From assembly GCA_035539855.1 (NCBI GenBank), contig DATLHO010000152.1, forward strand, positions 1 to 40,109: a stretch of 40,109 nucleotides of DNA, read 5' to 3'. Below are positions 28,801-36,878 of this stretch, piece after piece. The notes beneath the pieces were generated by a model. The model was not told where the DNA came from. It saw only the letters and a program-made list of their open reading frames with translations, and searched no databases. The number at the start of each line of letters is the position of its first letter. The stretch's first letter is position 1. The translations under genes were made by a program, and so were the position numbers. The stretch is from DATLHO01 sp035539855 (GTDB lineage: Bacteria; Bacteroidota; Ignavibacteria; OLB7).

Positions 28801-30075
28801 GTCGTCGAGGTAGAGGTTCGTCTCGTTCTTCGCGCGGAACGCGGTGTCGCGCGCGGGAATCGTCTGCAGGCGCTGATAGAGATTGTACGCGCGGTTGTGC
28901 CGCACCAGGCCGATGCCGGCGGAGCTGACGAACGGCAGTCCTCCGCTGTCGGGGTTGCTGTAATCGAGGTTCTGCGCGTTCATCCGCCCGATGTTGATCG
29001 CGAAGTCGACGGCCTTCATCGCCGCGCCGTCGGCGTCGATCTGCACGAGCGAGTAGCGCTTCTCATCCTTGCCGTACTCCTTGCGAGGCTCCCCCGCATT
29101 GTCGAGCCGCAGCATCGCGGCCTCGAGGTCGCTGCCGGCCTTCGGCTGCGCGAAGAAACGGCCGCCGTCGACGGCGTAGTGCGTCCACGGGTGCACAGGA
29201 TTCTCGTGGTACGCGGGCGCCGCGCCCCAGTCGGTCGTCATGCGGAAGCGGCCGCTTGCGCCGAGCTTCGCGGCGTCGACCTCGATCTCGAAGATCAGGC
29301 CGATGCGCTTGAGGATCTCCGGATAGTTCGAAAGCGACGCGACGATCTCGTGGAACTCGAACTCCTTCATCTGGATCTTCGGGAACGGCGCGGCGTTGCG
29401 CGCCATCTGCCGGCCCGGTCGATCGTGGAAGGCATACGCGAGCGCGAAGTCCGTCGTGCGCGCGTTGCCGGCCGCGTAGGCGCCATTGAAGTCGAGCACC
29501 TTCTTGTCGCCGTAGAGCGACTTGCCCAGGCGCGCGCCCATCCCCTCGGCTCGATCCTTGGACTGATGCACGGTGGAGGAGAACTGATCGCGTCCGGCGA
29601 TCTGTCCGATGTCACGGATGAAATCGAGCAGCGACCCGATCGCGCCGTTGTCCTTGCCCGGCCGCAGGATCGGCAGCCCCGTCGGCGAGAGCTCGGCGAT
29701 CGTGCGGTGCAGGTCCGAGACGTGCGAGACGATGTTCGTCGCCGGGAACGAGCGGATCGCCCGTGTGTGCAGCGGCGCCACCGCGAAGCCGCGCACGGTC
29801 GTCGCCGGCTTGAAGAGGCTGTCCCACAGCCCCTCGTCCGGCACGATGTTCTCCGGCTTCGTCGGCGCGATCGTCACGGGGATCTTCGGCTGCCCGGCGA
29901 TCTCCAGGCCGAGCGTGATCGTCTTGAGCCGCGACGGCCAGTTGAGGAAGTCCTCGAACTTCTGCAGCGTCGTTTCGACCGGCGTCTCGAGTCGCGGGGA
30001 GACGAACACGCCGATGCGGGCAACACCCGAGGAGATCTCGATCGGAAGAGCGGTCAGGATAACTGTCTGCTTCAT
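25816..30075 (-). CDS. Giant protein of unknown function, 1419 residues
   Basis: A single uninterrupted frame starts MKQTVILTALPIEISSGVARIG. There is no signal peptide, no transmembrane segment and no motif I can assign. Composition is that of a folded, mostly beta, aromatic-rich protein (many Trp, Tyr, Pro) with few cysteines. Segments such as RIRVRTVDLGGYGPRLDD and ERYRIRV look like repeated beta-sandwich strands. The last 40 residues (TYRVVFKEWEYFDSDANNPD) are conserved-looking. The gene follows the 1730-residue gene by 20 bases and is followed by the barrel gene after four bases, so these are clearly one operon. Reading on one strand through 4.26 kb with normal composition makes it real. 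An extracellular or surface role is inferred only from its neighbours. Confidence 0.85.
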   Translation of the reverse strand: MKQTVILTALPIEISSGVARIGVFVSPRLETPVETTLQKFEDFLNWPSRLKTITLGLEIAGQPKIPVTIAPTKPENIVPDEGLWDSLFKPATTVRGFAVAPLHTRAIRSFPATNIVSHVSDLHRTIAELSPTGLPILRPGKDNGAIGSLLDFIRDIGQIAGRDQFSSTVHQSKDRAEGMGARLGKSLYGDKKVLDFNGAYAAGNARTTDFALAYAFHDRPGRQMARNAAPFPKIQMKEFEFHEIVASLSNYPEILKRIGLIFEIEVDAAKLGASGRFRMTTDWGAAPAYHENPVHPWTHYAVDGGRFFAQPKAGSDLEAAMLRLDNAGEPRKEYGKDEKRYSLVQIDADGAAMKAVDFAINIGRMNAQNLDYSNPDSGGLPFVSSAGIGLVRHNRAYNLYQRLQTIPARDTAFRAKNETNLYLDDLVRGYRVDILDSAGTWHTVMARDGYYRLTKPEGNYTGPNPLLLSDEGYVNGAAATSDLNGGPDMYLHESMLRWEGWSLVAPRPGKTIIRNENPGPGERAEEPDHTQNTAKGAHVHMEANFRATARTLPRLRFGERYRIRVRTVDLGGYGPRLDDAPKDAKFVSDAIRYARFEPVAQPFVVLRDKVREGESAEHMVIRSNYDQTAEAYSTSVLAAFNADFKPVNDRWLAPPKVSQLTAETHGMFDELLKQGKVQEAYNLAHKEEGTFLDVSIVNPSDIGNPHIVTGSKILNTPATPENGDVKRKILRESDRTSPNEVIWTRGEPMAPGQYVIHTEETLLLPYLPDPFSRGCAIDGLRDVKGNGSIGGGAEKVELGPFSPNDTSHNVLKIPFDGTWPDRLPFRLVIKERPGTMEAEKCDETFANTTQPPEWDSTGRVLTVYLGKAEMLKLRYSSYMDPSDLETMGIWKWLTGSAKRDAFAKYGAAGLAWQTTPFRELVIVHAVQQPLCAPKILKYSSNKKLGATFATFDGMFELNTASTGRIDVKGRWTEWTDPLNEDAPKQIEGAGQAYHFDLPPTVPNNLPIPAPVGKPVDEYRHEFGDTRYRKIDYYLTGTSRFREYFPSSIWNDPKNITREGKTFTTKVLNSARPAMPKILYIVPTFGWQRPEATEGSEIVSRRCGGGLRVYMDRPWYSSGDEELLGVVMQGTGAISKTITMGGGGGSAIADDSPLVPFVTQWGMDPAWASYPTYSKVQIGHFKSFEASGTALTIDELEGAKVNVVGYTPGYDEVRKLWYCDLEVDTGPSYFPFIRLALARFQPNSVPDAHLSRIVLADFVQLTPDRAASVVHEAANLVNVFVSGVYGMNQATTSQQDILQNMRYSRRMTVMLEETDGAGGPKAVWRPVSKNEVELTPTVEQEFKLKLLWTGRLPLPGPSRRLRGRGTVPGPKDLSAGEKTYRVVFKEWEYFDSDANNPDAITVENGRLMARRLVYADAIEI

Positions 30076-30095
30076 TGGTCTACTCTAGTGTGTTG

Positions 30096-33000
30096 TTACC
30101 ACGCGAACGCGCCCACGTACTCCTCCCACGGCCGCACCTGCTCCATCTGTCCCGGGCTCTTGAGGCTCGGGGCCTGGTACGGGGCCATCATCTCGGCGAA
30201 CGTCGGATCTCCGTTGGCGCCGGAGAACTTCTTCTCGCACGAGATCTCGACGGTGATCTCGAAGAACAGGATCTCGATCGAGATCGTCAGCGTCGCGCGT
30301 CCGGTGCACTTGCCGGTCGAGAACTCGTAGGTCAGCGACAGGTACAGCTCGATCGACACGCTGATGATGCCGAGCACGTCGACCTCGCCGCCGCACCGGA
30401 AGTATCCGGTCAGCGACGCGTCGTCGCCCTCCATCTTGAAGTAGAATCCGACGAACGCGTAGATCGATCCCGACGCGACGCCGAAGTCCAGCGCGAGACA
30501 CGCGCCGACCTCGAACGAGGCCTCGAGGATGTGCACCCCGGCGGGGTTGAGCGTGATGCCGAAGAAGCCGCCGCCGCCGATCATCGAGATCGTCATGCAG
30601 AACGGATTCTCGCGCGTGCAGAAGCTGAAGTTGATCGACAGCGGCTCGCCGATGAACGGGAGCTTGAAGCCCGCGTTGAGCGTCATGTTCGTCATCGCGA
30701 ACACGCCGAACGCGATGTTCGGAAGCGCGAGCGAGAACGACGCGGTGATGCCCTCGAGGCCGACGTCGATCGCCGGAGGATCGCTGAAGCCGTCGAGCGG
30801 GATGAACTCCTTGATCGTCTCGATGAACGCAAGCGGTCCGACGAACTCGATGCCGCCGAAGTCGCAGACGATGTCGGACTTCATCGAGCTGTTCGCGTAG
30901 AACTCGAGCTTCCTGAAGTGCAGGATCATGAAGCTCGCGTCGAGCGGCGCGATCAGGTCGATCGAGAAGTTCTGGAGGCGGCAGTAGATCTCGAACTTCG
31001 GAGCGCTCTTGAAGTTGGTCTTCGCGATCATCTCCGCGCCGAGCTTCAGCGCCGCGGGCTTGCCCTCGTTCGAGGCCTTGAACAGCGGCTTCGACGCCGG
31101 CCAGTCCTGCAGCTCCGGCCCCCACTCCAGCGTGATCTTGAGCTCGTTCGGAATGTTCAGCGCGTCGACGAGGCGGTTGACCCACGTCTCGATCGTCTCG
31201 AGCTCGTTGGTGAAGTCGGTGAGCATCCGCTCGAGCGACTTCTTGACGTTGTGCGCCTCGTCGCTGAAGGTGATTGTCGGCAGCGCGTTCTTGAGCTCGA
31301 CGACGTGACCGCGGAAGGTCGCCAGCGACGTCTTCAGCGACGCCCCCTTGTCGTCGAGGATGTTCGGCAGCGCCGAGAGAATCCCCGTGATGTCGTTGAT
31401 GACGTTGTTGCCGAGCGAGCCGACGGCAGGGTTCTCGACGAAACCCTTGAGCGCGCTCAGGTCGTTCTGGATCGCAACGAGCGGCGTCATCGCCTCGGTG
31501 ATGAACTGTGGCGCCTTGCCGAGGTCGAGCTTCTGCAGGATCGTCCACAGGTCGATCACGCCGAAGAGCTTCGCGTTGAGTCCCTTGAAGAAATCCTCGG
31601 GATCGAACGTGTCGTCGGTGATGTTCTTGAGCGACTTCTCGAAGTTCGCGACCGAGTCGACCGCGCCGCTGACCGGTCCGAGCGCGCGCGACAGGCCGAT
31701 GATGTTCATGTTCGGCTTGACCATGCCGCCGGACTTCTCGCCCTTCTGGTCGAAGCTCATCCCGACGGGAGCCGCGATGTTGAACAGGTCGAGAAGGATC
31801 TTCCCCTTGTTCGCCTCGGCGAACCCGAGCTTCAGGAAGTCGGTGTTGTACTTGAACTCCGACGCCGCGTCGTTCTGCGCCATGTGCTTGATCGACGGGA
31901 TCGAGAGCTTCGAGCGCTTCAGCGACGGATAGAACCGCGGCTGGTCGTCGGGGATCGTCGTGCTCTGCGACGGGATCTCCGCCGTCCAGCTCATCGCCTC
32001 GGTCTCGTACGAGGTGTCGCCCGCCTTGTCGCTCTCGGCGAACGCGACCTTCTGCCCGAACATCGCCGCGGTCGGCAGCGAGCCGTTCGCGGGCGTATCG
32101 GCGCCGTCGTAGGCGGTGCGCACGTTGACGAGCTTCGCGGCGTCGTTCGACGGACCCTGGATCACGAACACGAGCGGCATCGAGAACTCGACGGTCTTCT
32201 CGTCGAGATCGACCGCGCTCAACTGGAACTGGAACGGCTTGCCGGAGACGTACGGCCAGAAGATGTTCGTGCCTTCGTTAAGGATGTCGTGGTCGCCCGC
32301 CGGATCCAGTCGCGGCGTCATCGTCGTGTGGATGCGCACCTTGCCGAACGGCATCTTCCGGTCGATCGACTCTCCGCTCGAGCCGCTGACGGCGAAGTTG
32401 CCCGAGCGCACCAGGCCCGTCGTGCGGAAGTTCTTCTCCGGCTCGCGCACGGCGATGAACGTCTCCTGGCGCAGGTACGCGATCTTCGTCGCGCCCAGCG
32501 ACGGCGCGGTGTGGAACCGGCGCTCGGTAATCGTGATCAGCGACGCGCGATGGCCGAACGGGAACAGGTATCCCTTCTCGACGATGCGCACGTAGTGGTC
32601 GCGGCCCATCGTCGCGCGATGCCGCCACTCCTCGACCGTCAGCCCGGACGTGCCGTCGATCGGAGGATTCCACGTGCCGCGGAAATTCATCCAGCTCCCG
32701 AGCGACGTCAGCATCAGCCGGTCGACCTTCACCGCCAACGGCTCGTACTGCTTCGTCTTCCCGGAGTTGGTCGTGTACGTGATCTTGAAGTTCGCCGAGA
32801 GGTGCACGAGGTTGTGCCGCTGCGCCTCGTGGATCGACATCCGGAACGGGTTGTCGGTCGTGTCGAGGGTCTTGAACGTACCGGACTTGTCCTGCTCGTA
32901 ATTGTGCGGGATGTCCTTCCAGTTCTCGTGGAAGCCGTTCGGCGTCCGCAGCCAGATCGCGCGGATCGTCCGGTAGGCGCGCGCCTCTTCGTCGACGTTG

Positions 33001-35288
33001 ATGGTGTCGGCCATCGCGGCAGACGGCGTCACGCCGAGCCGCGTGTGCCACAGCTCGGTGTACGGCTGCGCGCTCACCGGGTGCTCGTGCGTCACCGGCG
33101 TGAGAGCGTGCGCCCAGCGCGCGTGGCGGTTCGGGGAGATGATGATGCGGTATGGCGACTCGATCGCCGTCTCGTTGCGCTTCGGCTCGGCCAGCGGAGG
33201 ACGGAAGACCGGCAGCGCCGCCTTGATCTTCTCGATCGTCGACGGCGGCGCCATCTCGATCTCCGCCATGTCGATCGAGTACTGCTCCTCGTAGCTCTGT
33301 CGCGCCGTCTTGATCTGCGTCGTCGCCGAGCGCGCCGCGTCGAGCTGGATGCCCTTGCTCACCGCCGAAGACGATCGGCGCACGCGTGTGCCGCCGCCCG
33401 GACCCGAGCCGACGATGATGTCGGTCATTCGCGTCTCGCCGACACCGCGCTTCATCCCCTTCGGGCGCTTCGTGAACGCGGCCGACATCGCCGTCGTCGT
33501 CAGGGGCGAGAGCCATTCCTTCGAGTACGTCTCGACGCCGAGACGCTTGCCGCCGGTCGAGAACTTCGCGCCCTTGAGCGAGTCGATGTCGAAGCGCCGC
33601 CCGAGGTCGTCGACCTGCTGCGGAGGCTGCGCCGTCGGCGCAACGCTCGGCTCCCACGTGTTCATCGCCTCGAGCAGCTTCTCCGCATCGAGCTCGATTG
33701 TGTTCTGTCCCGACGGGAACTTGAATGCGAGTCGGCTGCGGCCGCTGATGCGCGTGAAGATCGGCATGTAGGGCGACGGCGAGAGCGGGTTCTCCGACTG
33801 CGCCTCCTGCTCGGCCTGGTAGAACGCCTGCTCGCCGATGTTCTGCGGCGGGAAGTGCGCGACCATGTACGGCGTGCCGCTGGCGACGACGAAGCGCGTC
33901 GAGCCGCGCGACTCGATCTTCATGCCCGGGAACTCGAACGTGATGGTGACGAGATCCTCGTGCCGGATGATCGGCACGAACGGGTTGCTCAGCATCATCG
34001 CGATCGGCGGATCGTCCGGCCGCACGTTGTCGATGCGCACCTCGCTGGCGTCGCGCACGGCGGCGCGGTCGCCGTCGAGCAGGAACCGCGTGCGTGCGGT
34101 CGCCGGCATCGTCGCGGGCTCCGCCAGCGCGCCCGGCACCGGGATGTACGTCGCGCGCGTTGCCGGCTCGATGTGGTAGCTCGCAAGCTCGCCGCCGCTC
34201 GTGACGATCTCCATCGGACGCACGCCCTCGCCGTCGCCGAGCTGCAGGCTCGCGCCGCCGGTGTGCAGCCAGACGGGCTCGTCGCCGTAGCGCGCGACGA
34301 TCGCCGTGTCGATTGTGCCCGCGGCCATCGCCGCGGCGTAGCGCGCGTTGCGCAGCGGCAGGCCGCTCGCCGTGCCGTCGCCGCCGCTGAAGCCGGCGCA
34401 CGGGTGCAGCGCCATCGCCGATGTCTCCGAGACGCCCTCGGCGACGACCGCGTGGGCGCGCTCGCCCGAGCGATCCTCGCCCGCCTCGATCGTGAGCTGA
34501 TCGAACGGCGACGAGGTCATCGAGAATTTCCAACCGGCCGTCGCGCGCGCGGGCAGCTCCGGCATCCACTCGTGCACCCCGCGCTCGAGCTCGACGAGCG
34601 TGCGCTTCGTCGCCGCGCTCGTGAGCACGCTCGCCGACTCGGTCGCCAGCAGCGAGAGCCGCAGCGCGTCGGAGCCGAGCGCCGCGCCGAGACCGGCATA
34701 CGACGCGACGCGATCGCCCTCGATCGCGATCGACCAGTCCGGCGCCATGCGAGCCGCGCCGACGCCGTGCGCGAGCAGCTCGGTGCCGTCGGCCAGACGG
34801 CAGAGCGCCGCGTCGACCTCGACGGTGGACTCCAGCGCGTGCGCGCCGTTGAGCCAGTCGACGAACGGAGCCTCGGCGCGGAAGTGACCGAGCGAGTGAT
34901 CCATCGCGATGCGCCAGCCGCCGAGCTCGCGTGTCACCGCGCACGAGAAATCTGCGGGGATGTCCGTGCCGGGATAGCGTGCGTCGTGCAGCGCGATCGT
35001 GATGCGGTCGCCCTGGCGGTCGAACTCCAGGCGCGGCGCGCCACCGAAGCGCTCGACGTCGATCGCCCATCGCTCGTCGCCGCCGACGAGAAAGGCGACG
35101 CGGCCCTTCGAGGACTCGACGTCGAACTCCGATCGGATCGTCGCGCCGATCGCGCGCACGAGCGGCGTCATGCCGAACGCGGCGATGCCGCCGATGCTCA
35201 TCATCCGGCGGCGCGAGAGGCTGACGCCCGCGGCCGCCTCGGCCTCCGGGGTCTCACCGCGCAGGAGCGCGAGATTGAGTAGCTGCAT
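30096..35288 (-). CDS. Giant protein of unknown function, 1730 residues, with twin-arginine-like start
   Basis: The N-terminus has SLSRRRMMSIGGIAAFGM at residues 23-40, a plausible but long twin-arginine signal. Four regions follow: a beta-rich part (to about 620); a basic linker (SGPGGGTRVRRSSSAVSKG); another beta/aromatic part; and a helical region (about 1200-1400, with FEKSLKNITDDTFDPEDFFK). The final 250 residues are strongly hydrophobic alternating strands with scattered cysteines (CTRENPFC, VGACLALDFG, RCGGEVDVLG, GKCTGRA, ISCEKKFSG), hinting at disulfides and therefore export. I do not recognise any domain. It lies between the TANFOR-like gene and the 1419-residue gene, all on one strand. 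Confidence 0.85.
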   Translation of the reverse strand: MQLLNLALLRGETPEAEAAAGVSLSRRRMMSIGGIAAFGMTPLVRAIGATIRSEFDVESSKGRVAFLVGGDERWAIDVERFGGAPRLEFDRQGDRITIALHDARYPGTDIPADFSCAVTRELGGWRIAMDHSLGHFRAEAPFVDWLNGAHALESTVEVDAALCRLADGTELLAHGVGAARMAPDWSIAIEGDRVASYAGLGAALGSDALRLSLLATESASVLTSAATKRTLVELERGVHEWMPELPARATAGWKFSMTSSPFDQLTIEAGEDRSGERAHAVVAEGVSETSAMALHPCAGFSGGDGTASGLPLRNARYAAAMAAGTIDTAIVARYGDEPVWLHTGGASLQLGDGEGVRPMEIVTSGGELASYHIEPATRATYIPVPGALAEPATMPATARTRFLLDGDRAAVRDASEVRIDNVRPDDPPIAMMLSNPFVPIIRHEDLVTITFEFPGMKIESRGSTRFVVASGTPYMVAHFPPQNIGEQAFYQAEQEAQSENPLSPSPYMPIFTRISGRSRLAFKFPSGQNTIELDAEKLLEAMNTWEPSVAPTAQPPQQVDDLGRRFDIDSLKGAKFSTGGKRLGVETYSKEWLSPLTTTAMSAAFTKRPKGMKRGVGETRMTDIIVGSGPGGGTRVRRSSSAVSKGIQLDAARSATTQIKTARQSYEEQYSIDMAEIEMAPPSTIEKIKAALPVFRPPLAEPKRNETAIESPYRIIISPNRHARWAHALTPVTHEHPVSAQPYTELWHTRLGVTPSAAMADTINVDEEARAYRTIRAIWLRTPNGFHENWKDIPHNYEQDKSGTFKTLDTTDNPFRMSIHEAQRHNLVHLSANFKITYTTNSGKTKQYEPLAVKVDRLMLTSLGSWMNFRGTWNPPIDGTSGLTVEEWRHRATMGRDHYVRIVEKGYLFPFGHRASLITITERRFHTAPSLGATKIAYLRQETFIAVREPEKNFRTTGLVRSGNFAVSGSSGESIDRKMPFGKVRIHTTMTPRLDPAGDHDILNEGTNIFWPYVSGKPFQFQLSAVDLDEKTVEFSMPLVFVIQGPSNDAAKLVNVRTAYDGADTPANGSLPTAAMFGQKVAFAESDKAGDTSYETEAMSWTAEIPSQSTTIPDDQPRFYPSLKRSKLSIPSIKHMAQNDAASEFKYNTDFLKLGFAEANKGKILLDLFNIAAPVGMSFDQKGEKSGGMVKPNMNIIGLSRALGPVSGAVDSVANFEKSLKNITDDTFDPEDFFKGLNAKLFGVIDLWTILQKLDLGKAPQFITEAMTPLVAIQNDLSALKGFVENPAVGSLGNNVINDITGILSALPNILDDKGASLKTSLATFRGHVVELKNALPTITFSDEAHNVKKSLERMLTDFTNELETIETWVNRLVDALNIPNELKITLEWGPELQDWPASKPLFKASNEGKPAALKLGAEMIAKTNFKSAPKFEIYCRLQNFSIDLIAPLDASFMILHFRKLEFYANSSMKSDIVCDFGGIEFVGPLAFIETIKEFIPLDGFSDPPAIDVGLEGITASFSLALPNIAFGVFAMTNMTLNAGFKLPFIGEPLSINFSFCTRENPFCMTISMIGGGGFFGITLNPAGVHILEASFEVGACLALDFGVASGSIYAFVGFYFKMEGDDASLTGYFRCGGEVDVLGIISVSIELYLSLTYEFSTGKCTGRATLTISIEILFFEITVEISCEKKFSGANGDPTFAEMMAPYQAPSLKSPGQMEQVRPWEEYVGAFAW

Positions 35289-35423
35289 GTGTCGTGGATG
35301 ACCTCACCCCCCGGCCCTCGCTCCGATGCCGGAGCGAGGACGAAGCAGGGGTCGTGTCCTGGGTTGCGTGTTGATTGGAGTCGCGGGGGCGGCTCGTTGC
35401 TGGTCGGATTCCGCGTGAGGGCG

Positions 35424-36533
35424 CTAGTCCATTCCCTGACAGGTATGCATCAGGGCACGAAGCAGAACGGGGTTGAGCTTGAACTCGGGCTTGACCTCGA
35501 CGATGCGCTTGTCGAGAAAGATGTCAGGGGGAATGAAGCCGGGGCGGACGCCGAGATCCTTCTCGACCTGGTACTTCTGTCCGAAGCGGATGTCGGGCGA
35601 ATCGCCGCTCGCCGGCGTGCGGATGTCGAGATCGTCACGCGTGATGTCGGTCTCGCGCACGGGCAGGTCGCGCGCGGGATCGCGCCGGCCGTCGCCGTCG
35701 TCGTCGGTGAGCTCGTCGCCCTTGTCGACGGTGCCATACTGGAACCACCAGATCTCGCTCTCGCCCACCGGGATCCTGTCGCCGAAGCGCTGCACGAGGA
35801 ACGCGCGGATCTGCCACGCATAGCGCCGGCCGATCTCGAAGCGTCGCGCGCCGAGCGGGAAGCGGACCGAGTTGGCGGTGATGTCGCGCAGGTCGAAGAA
35901 CGCGGGGTTCGACGCGATCGCGTCGTAGGCCGACTGCCGGCCGAGCATCTCGACGATGCGGATCTGGTAGCTGATGCGATCGCCCTGGCGAACGGGTGTC
36001 GGCGGGAGCCAGTTGAACGTGGGGAGCTGCTCGGTCACCTCGCTCTCGTCGAGCGGGAACACGAGCATCGGCGGCGTGAGCTGCTCGATGTCCACCGGCT
36101 GCTCGTAGCAGTCGGTGCCGATGATCGAGCCGTCCTCGGCGAGCACGACCTCGACGCAGACGGTGTAGCTGCCGGTGGGCACCTGCCCGGTGCGCAGCAG
36201 CACGTCCTTGTAGGCGTCGTTCCACTTGTCGACGGTGATCGGCTCGAGCTCCGCGCCCGTGACGCGCATGCGCGCACCGCCGGGAATGCGGAACGGCTTC
36301 GAGCGCGCGTCGACGACGCGGCCGTCGGTCGCCTCGTCGACGGTGCCATGCAGGTACACGGTGACGACCTCGGGACCGAGATTCTGCAGGTCGACCTTCC
36401 AGAGGTCGGCGACGCGGAGCTGGTTGGGCGGCGGTCGGAACAGGGTCACCAGCACGTTCCCCTGGGCGAGCAGGGTCGCCGGCATCATCGCGAGCGCGAC
36501 GATCCAGAACAGGTACCGTAGTCGAGAAGCCAT
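35424..36533 (-). CDS. Secreted TANFOR-like beta-sandwich protein
   Basis: The 369-residue protein has a signal peptide (ASRLRYLFWIVALAMMPATL, then LAQ). A first domain ends TGQVPTGSYTVCVEVVLAED. A fibronectin-like domain follows with LTPPMLVFPLDESEV, PTFNWLPPTP and YQIRIVEMLGRQSAYDAI, a pattern I associate with TANFOR-type secreted proteins of Bacteroidota. Further on, DDDGDGRRDPARD resembles a calcium-binding thrombospondin-3-like loop. The C-terminal 70 residues are charged and may bind the following giant proteins. The start at 36533 begins the signal peptide. It is the first gene of the operon and is followed after 135 bases by the 1730-residue gene. The TANFOR link is from pattern memory and should be treated as moderate. 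Confidence 0.68.
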   Translation of the reverse strand: MASRLRYLFWIVALAMMPATLLAQGNVLVTLFRPPPNQLRVADLWKVDLQNLGPEVVTVYLHGTVDEATDGRVVDARSKPFRIPGGARMRVTGAELEPITVDKWNDAYKDVLLRTGQVPTGSYTVCVEVVLAEDGSIIGTDCYEQPVDIEQLTPPMLVFPLDESEVTEQLPTFNWLPPTPVRQGDRISYQIRIVEMLGRQSAYDAIASNPAFFDLRDITANSVRFPLGARRFEIGRRYAWQIRAFLVQRFGDRIPVGESEIWWFQYGTVDKGDELTDDDGDGRRDPARDLPVRETDITRDDLDIRTPASGDSPDIRFGQKYQVEKDLGVRPGFIPPDIFLDKRIVEVKPEFKLNPVLLRALMHTCQGMD

Positions 36534-36729
36534 GCCTGATTTCACCGGATGATTGGACCGACCGAACGAAAGGAAACAGAGCCGGCACGGGGGGTCGCGC
36601 CACTCACGTTCTGGGGGGACGGAGCATCGGGAAATGGAGGAGTCTGTGGGAACCGCGGGCGAAGGTAGTGAGTCGAGGGGGAAAAGGCAACTGCGGGTTG
36701 TTCGAAGGGATCGTACTCCCCTCCTCCTA

Positions 36730-36864
36730 CACCAACGGCGCCCCCACGTCATCCTCGATCGTGCAGCGATCGGGGATCTTTCTTCGGCGGTAGCCGTGCC
36801 GGACGGTACCGCTACCGCGGAAGAACGATCCCCGCTCCGCGAGGATGACGGGGCCGCGTGGTGT
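36730..36864. repeat. Long nested inverted-repeat element B
   Basis: GTCATCCTCG (36748-36757) pairs with CGAGGATGAC (36840-36849). CGGGGATC (36771-36778) pairs with GATCCCCG (36827-36834). TTCTTCGGCGGTAGC (36780-36794) pairs with 36811-36825 except at one base. ACACCA/TGGTGT close the outside. Like element A, it has GTCAT...ATGAC-type ends and lies just beyond a minus-strand stop codon (smc, 15 bases). The 345-base gap 36534-36878 otherwise holds only the likely promoter region of the TANFOR-like gene, where I see no convincing -35/-10 pair. Confidence 0.78.
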
Positions 36865-36878
36865 GGGGGGAAAGTCCG

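Noticed and set aside
30075..35282. A 1735-codon open frame on the plus strand opposite the 1730-residue gene
   Set aside because: The translation is Arg/Asp/Leu/Val/His-rich shadow sequence without aromatic residues or domains. The minus-strand frame has balanced composition, a signal-like start and operon context.
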